A stretch of 64,000 bases of DNA from Cunninghamia lanceolata (GCA_027924645.1 BSBN01001965.1:16916001-16980000), one strand, 5' to 3'. Numbered from the stretch's first letter, positions 11,926-24,076 are shown. Notes: generated from the letters alone by a model not told the origin. Numbers and translations: made by a program.

Positions 11926-14900
11926 GTCGCTTGACGGGAAAAGCTCACTTAAGATTGACGTCCGGATGTTTCGGGAGTGCATGATTTTTATCAGGTGATA
12001 GAGTAAGATCATGATGATGACCTTTGGCGATACAAAAGACCGCCCGACGGGAAAAGTTTACTATGACTTAAACTTGACGTCCGGATGTTTCGACCTTAGG
12101 ATATTATTAGGGGCGCTTTTCAAATATCATGATGATGATGTTCATACAGCAATTATCAGGTTTGACCAAAACTTTGACTGCTCACAACTCCTTCATATGG
12201 ACGAATTTTCAAGTGATGCAAAAGGCAAACCTGCATGGAATTTCAAGCTCTTTCTAACCATGAAGTCATAGAAACAAAATATGAACTTTGACAAACTAAC
12301 CTCATGATGATGACCTACCTCATCCTGACCTTCATGATGATGATGCACCTGACTTATTTTTACCAAACCGCCAGAAACAGACAACACAAACCAGAACAAA
12401 AGTTGGGTCCCTGTTTTGCCAAGTCAAAATGGGGCGTGTTGTGTAACCACACAACAGGTCCTATTTAAATATGGGGCAATTATAGATACCCATCAGGGGA
12501 GCACCAATTTGGAGGCCTGGTCAGCTAGGCTGAGTGATGGGAATGACAAAAGTCCTGTACTGGACGCAGTGTTCGTATCCAGGATGTGGAACACTGCAGG
12601 TTTTCTATACTCCATGGAATCTCTGGAGCTCGTCATCGAGTGTGCCTGGAATTATAACCCTGAGACAAGGCAAGTGATGAAACATGGGAGGATATATGCA
12701 GACCTCTCCATCAAGGGTCTCTTCCAGACATTTGGATTGCCACTAGGTAGTAAGGTCAAAAGCGTAGACCTAAGGAAGTCAGAAAAGGAATATGAAGCCA
12801 ACAAGAAATCAGCCAGGAAGAACATGTATCAATGGCGGGCTGAGAACAACACATATCCTGTAGCAGCCAAACTTCTTGTGCACCTGTTCAATTATGATTT
12901 CAGTGAGGAATACCAATACATGATTGCACTCCTGAATAGAGTAACAGGCCAGCCTGATGCTAGTAGTTTTAGGGATTGGATGTATGGAATAATAATGATG
13001 TGTCTATATTCAGATATCAAGCCATTGTGGGGCCAGATAATAAGTGATGCTCTACATGAGCAGCTGATGAACCTGGGAGGTTCAAATTGTGTATTCTATA
13101 TGTCATCATACATTGTTTATTCCTATGCTTACAAAGGCACTTTTGATGCTTTAGTTATAGATGTAAAGCTTACAAGCACAAATGCTGTGTATATCTGGGA
13201 TCATCATCCCCAGCTGCAAAGAGCCAATTACCTCAAAGATTACAAACTGGTCAATGATGCATTCTCTATGCATCTAGTGAGGACCATGGAAGAGGACAGA
13301 ACAAAGAGATTAAGCATGGAGGCTCAAGAGATAGTTTACAGGCATGGAGCTTGGTATATACAATTTTCCACCTTCTCTTACATAAGGATTGAAGGTTTTG
13401 AGGGACATCCTCTAATGCTACTGAGGTATCCCACTGATGCAGTAATACTAATGGAGTTCATCAGGCAGGGCTCCATAATGATAAAAATGTACAAGGATGC
13501 CAAGAAGCTTCCACCAATTTTGTTTCCAGTTAGCATTGGCTGCTACATGTGCCCCGATTGATATAATATAAAGAAGGTGATGGTCACCCTAAATAAAATG
13601 AATCTATAGCCTTTTTCACTAATAAGACCATATGATCCTTATGGCAGAATGCAGAAAATATTAGGAAAGCCTATTCATCAGAGGCACCTAGAGGATTTTT
13701 CGAATGATTGTGAGGATGAAGCAGAAGCTAGAAGAAGGAGATATCAAAGGTTAACTTTGAACTAGATTAGAACCTTTGATTGCATCTCCATCCCCCAACA
13801 ATTGAAGAAGGATGATGGCAGGATAATTGTAGATGAATATGAGCAAAAGAAGATATATAATGACACCATCTCTGCACTTGACCTCACCATGCAGGAAGAT
13901 CTATCCTTGGACCCCTTCATTGCCAGGACCATACAACTAACTCAAGCTTCGGTTGATGAGCAGGTAGAGGCATTGAAGAAGAAAGGTGTTGCCATTACGG
14001 TGGACAACAAGAAGAAGGGATAGGATATTCCCGGGGATGAATATGACGACTTCCTGAATGAGAAGAGGAAGACCAAGGGAGATAGACTCCCTCCACCACA
14101 ACATTAGAGCAAAAGACCCCTAAGGGGCAGAAAGGTGGATAAAGAACCCAAAGGGGTTATTATTGAAAGAGCAGTATTTGTAGTTGAGGAGGCAGCAGCA
14201 TCAGGATCTGGATCAGAATCAGCATCTCCTCCAAGGACAAAGAAAGAAAAGTCCAAGAAGAGTAAGACAGCAGAGGCTGGAATCACTGAGACCCTAGAAG
14301 AGGGTCAGTCCTCAAGGAAACATGATAAAGAGGATATCCTCATGGAGGAAGAGCCTGAAGAAGAAGAGGCTCCATTGATAATAAGGAGGAAAAGAAAAGC
14401 TCCACAGGTGCTGGTGTCCACCCCACCTAAGAAATAAAGAACCTCTATGAGAGGTGAAATAAGACAACCCCCAACATTATTACAAGGTGCAGGTAGTGAA
14501 GTACCTAAGGAACTTCAGCATGATGTTCCACTTCCTACCATCGTCAAGTTCAAAACTGAACTTGCAGAAGAACAAATAAAAGAAACTGCTCAGACGCAAT
14601 CAGGGTATGTCTCGCTAGACGAGACAATAAACTTGTCTAATGATGAGGTTGTGCAGGATGTGGCTACACAAAAGATGGAAACACTTGCTGCTAGTACAAG
14701 CATGAGCCCTCACAAGCCTCCACCAGTTCAAACTGTACTTGAGGAGATGAAACAAGTGGAAGAAGAACAGGAAAAGAGCCCAAAGTAGGTAGCTCAGGAA
14801 ATAGGGCTGGAAACATTAATTGCAGAGGTGACAAGTCCTATAGTGGTAGACCTAATAGAGAAACAGGATGCAAGTCCTAGACATCCAACAGGATCACCTG

Positions 14901-16886
14901 ACAAAGGGCACCCAGCAGAAGAAATAGAGATGGAAGAATCAGAAGGCCATACTCTGAAATTAGGCCAACAAAGTCCACATGATACATCAGCAGAACTTGC
15001 TATAGTAGAGGTTCAGGAAACGAAGGCTGATGAAAAGGAGAAAAAAATAGAGGATCCTTTGCCAAAACACAAGAGGTTGATAGTGCAAGCCTGGAGCAAA
15101 TAATGGCTGCAGAACGAATGCCAGCACCTCAGGCAGAATCCACAGTATCCGGTACGGTGGACATGCAACGAGAAACAGAAAAGACAAAAGAGGATGATAA
15201 ACCTCAACAAGGGGAAGAGTTGAGAACAGATGAAGTAATGACAGAGAAGGATCATGATCATCATGATCAACATATAGATGCACCACAGGATTCTCCACAC
15301 CAAGAAGATGCTCCTCTAGAGAAAGAAATCCCTCAACAGGAGGATGTGCCGCAGGATCAACAACAAAGTGAGCATCAGGGAGAAGAAATGAGAAAATCAC
15401 CATCTCCACTACATCTGCTGATAGAAATAGGAGACACGGGTGAACACCATGAGGATGCGGAAAAACATGATCAGGTGCCTCCGTGGTTGGCGAAAGAGGT
15501 AAATATAGAGGAAGAACTTGAAATTCAGGAATTTGATGTCTCCACCTTGTTCTCTGCGGATATAATGAAGCCTAGGAGGAAGGCCAGAATGACTTCAGCC
15601 ATCAAGAGAGATCCAGCAACTGGGAAGAGGACCACACAAATTGTCGTACCTATGGTGGAGAAAGAAAAAGGTAAAATTACCTTAGATGAACTCCAAATCA
15701 GCACAGTGGATCTGGGTTTTGCCAATGAGGACCAAGAAGGTCAAGAAGGCAAAGACATTATTGATTCTCTAATTCAAAAAGTAAAAAGAGAGAAGGCGAA
15801 GAATAAGCAACACAAAGAGCACATTGCTCAGTTGCATGCTTATATAAGGAGGCTGATTAATCCTGATGATACAACAACTGAACATGCAGTCCCATTGACT
15901 GCTATTTCTCAAGAGGAGGTAAATAAGTTAGACCTCATGAAACATGAGCCATTTGTGATAAGAAAATGGATGTCATCCACATTTGATGATGCTGAGGAAA
16001 TGGTAAAGGCCTCCTTGAAGAGGTGGAGCATTCTCAGTGACTCCAGGACCAAAGTGGACAAATTGCAAATGCAGATAGGGAAACGGTCTTATAAATTGGA
16101 CAAAGTCCTAGACATCCTAGGAGAAATAAAGAGGATAAATTCTCAGCTGCTTATTAATAAATAGGTATTGAATAGTAATACCGCATTGTTAGTTGACATC
16201 TGGTATAAGGACATTCAATTTGAATGTGGAGTGATCAGGAGATGTAATAATAAGCTAAGAGAGGTTAGCATGAAGTTGCACGATTTAATGGCTATTGAGG
16301 TAGATATATTAGAAACATTGGAAGGGAAAGTAGAAGGAAAAATAGAAAATCAAGATGAAGAGTCTACTATCAAAGCTTTGCACAGCAACTTCCAATCAGA
16401 GGCAGATGGTCCACTGGTCCACTTGATAGAAGAAGTTATAGATAAAATAATGAGGATCAAGGTCAAGATGGAAAAATACAATGAGACACTACAGGATAGG
16501 AAAGACAAACTGAATAGTAGTAGGAATAAATATGAGGCACACAAGCACGCCATCATCAAAGCAAAAACTTAGGATGGTGGAGGAATAGATCAAGTCGTGC
16601 AGTCATATGAGTGGATCTAGAGCAACATGTAGCCACATATGTGGCATCATCATCATCAGGATAGTGAAAATTCAGAAAGTGATGCACATGATGATCCACA
16701 TGAATCAGATGAGGAGCATGATGAAGACACATCATAAAGTGGGACTGCATAATAATCCAGATGGTTGCTAGCTGGCAACTTGTGCCATTTTGTAAAGATT
16801 GACAAAGTCAAGGAGATTGTGACCGTAGATGTGCATTGGTAAATCAAGATCGTGGATCTTTTTGTAGCGGATTCCTCACCTTGTTC

Positions 16887-16894
16887 TATAAAAG
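16887..16894 (+). promoter_or_regulatory. TATA box of element F 5' LTR
   Basis: TATAAAAG in the context TTCTATAAAAGGTGG, 150 bases after the LTR ORF stop and about 830 bases before the LTR end. It is conserved at 32059-32066 and in J (56749-56756, minus), so it is the probable start of the retroelement transcript. This places the ORF in U3. Confidence 0.75.
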
Positions 16895-17723
16895 GTGGTG
16901 GAATGCCTTATTGTAAACATTTGAAACTTAATTGAAATCCATCTACTGAAACATTCAGAGCTCATTTCAAAGTTTTTGTAAACATCTATATTTTGGCATG
17001 CTTCATGAATGAGAAGACTGTGTCGATTACAATTCATAGTAAATCTTGAGTAATCAGTGTATGAATTCTGGACATATGTGGTGATCTGCTGTGTCCCTTG
17101 GAGTGCATGTCTACTTACATATGTTGTCTTTGTACAAATTTCCCTTTGAAGTTAGCATCAACTATATCTAGCTATGGAATGTCCTGGTGAAAATATGGTT
17201 TGGTTTTCTTCTCTTCATGATAGTATCTAATATACATGTGGTTCAAAAGCTAAAGGTTCAACTTTAATTAGAAGTATTTCTTCAATTTCTCTTAAATTTC
17301 AAGGCATTTCATCTCCATAATTGCCAATAATTGATTATCTTAAGCAAATAACATAAATATGCAGACATCTCATAGATAATTGCAAATATTTAGCATATTT
17401 GAATACAAAGCATGCACAATTGAAAATATCATGCCAAGATTGAAGTGTTCCTATATCTTTCCACCAAATAACTGTATAATATGACTTCTCTGTAGAAAAT
17501 TTCTACAGGAGTGTCATGATGACGTTGAACTTTCACGTAAGGTCCCAAAATGGAAACAGCAACTCACATTAACCTCTGAGTAATGTCAGAAGATTAAGAC
17601 CTAATCACCAAAGACTTGGGATCATGAATTCTTTGAATTTATAGTATCTTTCAAGATGAATAAAGGTTAATGTGTACTTTTATTCTATGCTTGTTTGTGA
17701 CTAACATCATGACCAACATAAAT

Positions 17724-17741
17724 TGGTGCTAGAAGGAGGGC
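17724..17741 (+). other. Element F primer binding site
   Basis: TGGTGCTAGAAGGAGGG begins five bases after the 5' LTR end and fits a tRNA 3' end with CCA. I cannot name the tRNA with confidence. Confidence 0.7.
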
Positions 17742-18260
17742 CTGACCTGGAAGACTACGCTCATCATCATTATTTTGAGGTTTGATGATGCAGAGAGTAA
17801 GGTAGCCTCGAATCATCTGTGAATTTCAAATATTATGCAAATATTTACTGTAAGAAGCTCAAATATGCTCATTCTATGTAAAGATTCCCAGATCTCACAT
17901 AAATATTACAAGCTTTATAGTAGATCATTCTGAATTCACAAATATCTACCAAAGATACATAAATTTGTTCAAGCTTTGAAGAATTTAGGCTTTAGAAACT
18001 TGAGATCTCATGCTAGGTGTCATTATACCTCAAATATCCTTTCATATTTGCAGTATCTTTGCAAATATTTCATAAATATCTAGTCTGATCAGCCATCTGA
18101 CTGCAAATATCACCTCATCCGGTGAAATCCAGCCAATATTTGCAAAGTTTCAGCCAATCTGCCTCAAAATTGAGAAATCCTGGCTCACAGGATAAATACC
18201 AGGTCAAGACCTAGTGGAATTTTTGAAGAAATACTTGTTAGAGGTTTCAGGCCTAGGACT
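17742..18260 (+). other. Element F leader before gag
   Basis: About 520 bp without a supported ORF. It is AT-rich, with recurrent AAATATTTGC-like words, and is the likely untranslated and packaging region. Confidence 0.6.
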
Positions 18261-20390
18261 GTGGACATTCATCATACTCCTGGGTCTAGTGCACCAAGAG
18301 CTTCACCAGAACCCCCTCCTGTAACTCCTGTTGGTTTGCAAATACCTTCTGGGATATTTGTGACACCTCCCGTTCAGCCTCAGGGTGTTCCTTTAGTTCA
18401 ACCTCAGCCAGCTGCACCACCAACTCAACCTCCTTCGGTTGCAATGTCTTTCTTTGCAGCAGAATCACCTTTGACCTTTATTGCATATCATGAGTTACCA
18501 AAGAATCTAGATAAACTTTGTCCAAAATATCATCCTTACCAGGATGCTAAAGATCATATCAGGACTTTTAAGGAAGCTTGCTGCAGAGCTAGAATAGAAC
18601 ATCAAGATGTGGTGTGTAGATTATTTCCTTTTTCCTTAGGGGAAGAAGCCTATAGTTGGTTCATCAGTCTTGGTCAGGGTTCTGTTGATTCATGGGCCTT
18701 ACTAGGAAAGCTTTTCTTAATAGATTCAAAGTTCCAGTCAACCCCTCGATAAACTATCATTTATTTGCTACTATCAAGAGATTTGAAAATGAGCCTATTG
18801 CCAATTTCAATGCTAGGTTTTAGAAAATGTTGTCCAGAGTGGTCACTCCTTATACTGTGTCTGATAAAGTTGCAAGGAGCATTTATTATTCGGCCTTGGA
18901 TCCTTTGACTTCCATGTTCATAAGGAGGACACATCCCCAAATTACAACTTTGGCTTTGGCCTTTCAAGAAGCCATACAGGTAAATCAGTAGTTGATACCT
19001 ACTCCTACTCCAAATATGGTATTCCCTACCTTGCCTGGCATGCATTCACAATATCCTGCATCATATTCTGCATAGTATCCTGCACAATATCCTAATGGAG
19101 CAGTGATACCCCCAGTAGTCATGCCTACACCTTTGCGAGTACCTCCACTGAGCATTATGCCTCCTCCTAATGGAAATGGCCAATTGCCACAATATCCTGC
19201 ACAAGCTCAGGCACCTCAAGGTGCTGACCTATCCAATAATAACCATGGATCCTCTTTCTTCAAGCCTCAAACTGAAAATGTGGTGGCCAAAGCTCAAGAA
19301 GAAAAAGAGGAAATCAAAGAAATCTCTACTCAATTGAGGAAACTCACCACAGAAGTGACATATTTGAGAAATTAAGGTTTTTATTCCCAGTCAAACCAGA
19401 ATAGAAATTATTCCAGTGATAGACCAAATTATCCTAACAGAGGATATAACACCAATAATTTCAATAATAGTGGTTGAAATAATAATAATCCTCAGAAACA
19501 GCCCAGAGTATGGAACTCTAGGCTAAATAATGGCTCATTACCATCACCCCTGGACAATCAGCCCCCATGTGAAGCCAAACAGACTACTAGAGTCAATCTT
19601 GTTGAAGCAGCCCTTACTAATTGGTGTAGGATCCACAATACAAATGCACATGCAGAATTAGATTGTCCACAATTTAGAATTGTTGCCAGCATCTTTCAGA
19701 CTGAAGTGTCTAACACTTCTGGAAATCCACCTCAGGCAGAAGGAAATGAGATTGTTCCTTGTGGGTATGATTCTGCTTTTGTACTGGAAGCCTATACTAA
19801 TCAACCTCACTAGAGTTATAACTAGGTATGTGAAGAATCTGCCTTAACTTTTGAAACAAATTATGTTTTCCCCTTTGAGGATGAAAATGAGCCTGCAAGA
19901 GAAAATGAGGAAGTACATGCATATCAGCAGCAATATTCTGGTAAACATAATTATAACTTGAGGAGTAATGCCAACAGACTTGTTGGTCCATTGACATCAT
20001 CTCTACCTCCAAATAACTTCAATACACTTCCTAATCCTAAGGCTAGCAATAACCCTGGGTTCCCCAAAGTAAATGCCCAATACTTGTCGCCTCAGAACAC
20101 AGGATCAAAGGTTGTAAATGCACCTCACGAATCTGACAAGTTGGTCAATTATCTCGCTGATGAAATAAAGAAAATTAAGATCAGCCTGTCCCTGTCTGAG
20201 TTACTGAAAACTCTTGCCATCAAAAAAGCATTCATGAAGTCATTAGATGATCTTGCTCCTAAGGAGGATGGCCATCTTTCAAGTCAATCCAGTGGCAAAG
20301 ATCATGCTGCTAGGGATAATACTGTTAAGCCTAAAGTGTCAGCTACAATCCAAGCTACAGAAACCTCCCACATGACCTTGTATAAGGACA
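18261..20390 (+). pseudogene. gag: Element F gag pseudogene
   Basis: The open frame starts at 18261 with GTG where an ATG would be expected. A proline-rich N-terminus leads to a gypsy-type Gag core: KYHPYQDAKDHIRTFKEACC, LFPFSLGEEAYSWF, then LINRF-type sequence after a frameshift near 18713 (probable read-on: RFENEPIANFNARF, TPYTVSDKVARS). After this come Pro/Tyr/Gln repeats and a Lys/Glu segment to about 19375. No CCHC knuckle is seen. Instead NWCRIHNTNAHAELDC occurs near 19620-19670, a Cys/His motif repeated twice more downstream of the protease. Several TAG stops interrupt it (about 19072, 19374, 19812). Confidence 0.85.
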
Positions 20391-20880
20391 AAACTGAGTC
20401 ACCTCCATTCCTCCTCACCATAAGAATGTTCAACAAGAACCTGCACAACTATTTGGTTGATTCAGGAGCCTCCACAAATGTTATGCCTTTGTCAATATGT
20501 AATGCTTTAGGACTACATCCTGCTAAATCTCTAAAGAAGGTCACTCAACTAGACAAAACGGAAGTAAGTGTAGTAGGAGAGCTAACTCATATCCACATTC
20601 AACTAGCATCTGATCCTAGAATCCAGTATTACATTGACATTCAGGTAGTTGACATACCTGATACTTACGGGATGTTGCTTAGCTGATACTGGTCCAAAAC
20701 GCTTAATGGATATATGTCCACAGATTTCAGTCACATGTGGTTACCATGGAAAGGTATACCAAACCAGATCAGGATTGATGCTGAGCTAAGAATGAAGCAT
20801 ATGATCACTAAGTACAACAGAACAAATGAGATCATGTACATAGACGTAGAACCTGGAGTTTACTGCATCAGGCCATAGAC
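20391..20880 (+). pseudogene. pol: Element F protease
   Basis: Aspartic protease domain that matures the polyprotein. The motif LVDSGASTNVMPLS has its catalytic Asp at 20459-20461; DTYGMLLS near 20660-20685 fits the second, hydrophobic-Gly part of the fold. It is in frame with the preceding Gag segment 19958-20686, then TGA where DWS is usual. The following 190 bp (KTLNGYMSTDFSHMW, WKGIPNQIRI) match the post-protease stretch of Tat-like elements. Nearly intact. Confidence 0.88.
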
Positions 20881-21775
20881 TATCAAAATACAAGAGATCC
20901 TAATGCTTGATCTTCATCATCATCATCATGATGATCATCAAGAGGACATGCCAGTTGCAAAACCTGATAATAATCATGACAATGAGAATGAAATAAATCA
21001 CTTCAGAGACTTTGAGATACATTTGACTAATCAGGTAAAACATTGTCAATTGTTAAATATACCTGCTAATGATATTTTGATTGATGGATGGTGCAGATTA
21101 CATGATGAAGCACATTCAGAAAAGACTTGTGAAATATGCTTAGATATGATGATGCTAGAGCAGACATGTAGTGAGGCATCATCATCATATTCTGAGGTAA
21201 ATGCTACATCTAATGATGACGATGATACTAATTCTTATCTATCTTTTGTAGGAATAGAAGAAGTAACAGATCATGATGGGGATCATATCCTAAAAATAGA
21301 AAAAATTCTTGTTTCTGACTAGATGAACGATGAAATGAAAGAAAAGATCACCCCTGGGAGTGATTGCTTTATGGAAACAGATTATGAATTGTCTGATGAA
21401 GACAAAGGTAGTGACCTGACTAAGTTTAAAGAATTTCTAGTAAAAGAAATAGAGAAGATGACACGACAGCATAAATCTCCCCAGGAGGTCTTAATTAAAG
21501 GTTGGTGTAGGTTGTACGAGGCACCTCACTCAGAAACAACTTGTTCATTATGTTTACACATTTTGAAAAAGCATACAGCTGCAGATCCAGAGGATCATCC
21601 TCCTGCTGACGTGAAAGAGAAAATAGAAAAGCCATCAGGCTCACAAAAGAAAGGAAAGAAGAAACTTGAGAATAATGACGTCCCTAAGTTAAAGTTGATA
21701 TCAGGCGGAGCAGCAGCCAGAGCTGCAAAAGGAAAAGAAGGTTCAGCTAAACATCCTACTAAAGATAAACCCTAG
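20881..21775 (+). CDS. Element F linker with two WC-H-H-C-C motifs
   Basis: Two consecutive frames (20903-21322 and 21323-21775, separated only by one TAG at 21320) lie between protease and RNase H. Each holds the same motif: GWCRLHDEAHSEKTCEICL near 21090-21145, and GWCRLYEAPHSETTCSLCL near 21500-21555. The pattern W-C-x2-H/Y-x4-H-S-E-x-T-C-x2-C could bind a metal ion. A weaker copy is in Gag. The rest is acidic, with a Lys-rich end (SGSQKKGKKKLE) before RNase H. Role unknown: possibly nucleic-acid binding in place of the missing Gag knuckle, which is inference. Confidence 0.6.
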
Positions 21776-22435
21776 ATCCTGAGGTTTGATGGATCCAAAT
21801 CTAAGCAAGGTGCTAGGGTAGGAATTGATCTGATTGATCCAAGTGGAAAATCCTACTTAGCAGCTTACAGATTATAGTTCCCCTGCACTAACAATGCAAC
21901 AGAGTATGAGGCTCTGATTCACAGGATACTATCTGCTCATAAGAAAAAAGTAAAAATCCTGCATGTCTTCAGAGATTCAGAGCTAGTTGTGAGGCAAGTA
22001 AGAGGAATCTACTCATGTAACTATAGAAAGCTGTCCAACTATAGACATCGAGTGTGGGACCTGATTGAGGATTTTGACGCCTTTAATATCACCCACGTAC
22101 CAAAAGAACAAAACCATAGGGCAGATGCACTTGCCCAAGCTACTAGTACATTAGAGCCACTATCTATATCATGTCTAAAGAGATTTTTAATAGAACTAGT
22201 GTTAGTACCTTCAGTACTTGATAATGTGACTAACCTCCAAGTGTTTGATGATGATCAGCATATTCTGGACTTCATCTCAAATAGAGACATATTTGAAGCT
22301 CAGATTATAGATGAGAATGGTATGGAAGATCATGTCTGGGAAGAAGATGAGATATTAGAATTGCCTAGCAACAGGATCCCCAAAGGTATGATTGAATTAG
22401 AAAGAGCCTTTGATTTGGATAATATGCTCAAATAG
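21776..22435 (+). CDS. RNase H-like domain placed before RT (element F)
   Basis: A complete DEDD RNase H set is visible: Asp in RFDGSKSKQGA (21788-21790), Glu in ATEYEALI (21902-21904), Asp in FRDSELVVRQV (21974-21976) and Asp in NHRADALAQA (22124-22126). VPKEQNHRADALA is typical of the plant/archaeal-type RNase H (RVT_3-like) that Tat-lineage gypsy elements carry as a second RNase H. Here it lies upstream of RT. One TAG near 21876 interrupts it; from 21989 to 22435 it is open and runs into an acidic tail. The better-preserved catalytic set suggests it replaces the degenerate RNase H after RT. Confidence 0.8.
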
Positions 22436-22589
22436 AAGGATCTGCCCAAGGCAGATGGAGGACAATATTCACAAGTGAATATTGGATAGGATGATGACAA
22501 GAAAAATGTCTTGATAGGTAAGGTTTGCACACTAGAAGAGTTAGAAGGAATAACTTAGGCCCTCAAGGATTACATACATGTAATTACAT

Positions 22590-23560
22590 GGACCTATGAT
22601 GAGTTGAAGACGTATGACACATCAGTCATAACTCACACTATACCTCTCAAACCAGATGCTAAACCTTTCAGACAGAAGCAAAGGCCAGTCAATGCTTTGC
22701 TTGAACCAATAATTCTTGAAGAAGTCAAGAAGTTGTTAAATGCCTGGATGATCTTTCCTGTGAGGCACTCCACCTGGGTTGCTAATCTAGTCCCGGTCAG
22801 AAAGAAGAATGGAGACATCAGGTTATGCGTAGATTTCAGAAATCTAAATAGAGCATCCGAAAAGGACAACTATTCTCTGCCCTCATTGGATGAAGTTCTA
22901 CAAATAGTAAATGGAGCCAAAATGATGTCCTTTCTGGATGGCTTTTCAGGATACAACCAAGTAATGGTTGACAAAATTGACAGATTGAAAACTGCCTTCA
23001 CCACAAAGTGGGGGATATTTGCATATAGACGTATGCCATTTGGACTTATAAATGTTGGAGCTACATTCCAGTGAGCAATGGACATAGCCTTCAGAGGCTT
23101 AATAGGAAAATGTATAGTCATCTACATGGATGACTTGACAGTATTCTCCAAGGAAAGGGGAAATCATGTCACTGATCGTAGAAGTGTACTGAAGAAGTGC
23201 GAAGGGTACGGAATATCTTTGAATCCCAAGAAGTGCATATTTGGGGTGACAACAGGAAAGTTACTAGGCCACCTGATCACAGAAGATGGAATTATCATTG
23301 ATCCTGATAGGGTGGAGTCTATTATGAAGTTACAACCTCCAGGAAGCAAAAAGGAACTCAAGTCTTACTTTGGTAAGATAAACTTTGTGAGGAAGTTCAT
23401 CACCGGCTTTGCTGAGATTGTCAGACCATTAAATGCCATGTTGAAAAAAGATGCACAAATTGAGTGGACACCAGAGGCCAAACCTACATTTGAAGATATA
23501 AAGAAAGCCATATCGGATGCTCCGGTCCTTATCAGTCTAGATTACACAAAAGATTTCTAC
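22590..23560 (+). pseudogene. pol: Element F reverse transcriptase
   Basis: Gypsy RT runs from HTIPLKPDAKPFRQKQRPVN through VRKKNGDIRLCVDFRNLN, SFLDGFSGYNQV and FAYRRMPFGLINVGATFQ to the catalytic YMDD at 23123-23134, then GISLNPKKCIFGV and GKLLGHLI. The frame is open 22604-23074 and 23078-24067; one TGA at 23072-23074 stands at the usual Gln or Arg of TFQRAM. Apart from that single stop the domain looks intact. Confidence 0.95.
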
Positions 23561-24066
23561 ATCTATTCATTTGCTTCAGAACATACCTCTGTAGTAGTGT
23601 TAACTCAGAGAAATGAAGAGAAAGAAGAGAAACCAATTGCTTTCATGAGTTGTCCTTTTAGGGATGCTGAATTAAGATATGTAGATGTTGAGAGGCAGGC
23701 ACTTGCATTGGTCAGAGCAGTAAAGAAATTTAGACACTACATACTAAGAAGCAAAGTAATTGCCGTAGTACCAGATGCAGTAGTGAAGATGCTACTGATG
23801 CAAAATGAGCCTGGTGAGAAAAGATCCAAATGGATTACTGTATTACAAGAGTATGACATGGAAATTACACCAATGAGGCTAGTAAGAGGACAAGCTTTGA
23901 GTCAAATGATATCTGAAATTGATCCAAACATCAATAATCAGGAATATGTGATCAATGAGAAAGACAATAAAGAGTGGTATGCAGATATCAGACACATCCT
24001 AATCACTGGAAGATGTCCATCAAGAATGCAAGCTTCACAGAGAAGAGCCTTGAAAATAAGATCCTA
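23561..24066 (+). pseudogene. pol: Element F second RNase H (degenerate) and connection
   Basis: The usual gypsy RNase H position after RT. DFYIYSFASEHTSVVVLTQ lacks the first catalytic Asp of an active enzyme (SFASE instead of a DAS-like motif), whereas VERQALALVRAVKKFRHYI and the following strands are kept. It is therefore probably structural, with activity supplied by the RNase H domain upstream of RT; this matches the dual-RNase H pattern known in Tat elements. The spacer to integrase (WYADIRHILITG) is typical. Confidence 0.8.
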
Positions 24067-24076
24067 GAAGTATATT

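Larger units (their letters stand above)
9296..12456 (-). mobile_element. Solo LTR H, related to F and J but lacking the ORF
   Basis: Inserted in the F 5' LTR with a perfect target duplication GGTCC (9291-9295 and 12457-12461). Read on the minus strand it starts TGTTGTGTGGTTACACAACA and ends TAACATCATGACCAACA, the same termini as the F LTR. At 3,161 bp it is less than half the F LTR length. It keeps the CATCAT- and TGACGTCA-rich U3 and the R-U5 end, but where F has its 4.35-kb ORF it has noncoding DNA and a short minisatellite. It is either a solo LTR from a non-autonomous subfamily or an LTR that lost (or never had) the ORF. Confidence 0.9.
9223..16737 (+). pseudogene. LTR (U3) ORF of element F, 5' copy, split by solo LTR H
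   Basis: Coding parts are 9223-9295 and 12462-16737, about 4.35 kb together. The ATG at 9223 gives MADKRLVKCQEEF; the end is EEHDEDTS and TAA at 16735-16737. H interrupts it after codon 24. Apart from H it is long-open: 12462-13561 is uninterrupted, then TGA (13559), TAG near 13609 and TAG (13763), with a small frameshift near 15090. The N-terminal third is globular; the middle is rich in Glu, Lys, Pro and Gln; the basic motif RKARMTSAIKRD is near 15570; the C-terminal third looks coiled-coil; and the tail is His/Asp/Glu-rich. No catalytic motif is recognised. It resembles no family I can name with certainty; function unknown. Confidence 0.75.
7730..17718 (+). repeat. Element F 5' LTR, interrupted by solo LTR H
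   Basis: Begins TATTGTGTGG (a mutated form of the TGTTGTGTGG seen at 26065) and ends CATGACCAACA. In order it holds a noncoding U3 of about 1.3 kb, a putative 5' intron, an ORF of about 4.35 kb (split by H), a TATA box at 16887 and about 800 bp of R-U5. Without H it is 6,823 bp, far above usual LTR lengths. Confidence 0.93.

Noticed and set aside
12416..12461. Apparent N-terminus MPSQNGACC of the long frame at 12416-13561
   Set aside because: This stretch belongs to the inserted solo LTR H and its target duplication; the true start is the ATG at 9223.
14987..15409. Long minus-strand frames opposite the LTR ORF (also 30127-30601)
   Set aside because: They appear in both LTR copies only because the acidic, His/Asp/Glu-rich sense strand lacks reverse-strand stops; their translation is Leu/Phe/Ser-rich low complexity.
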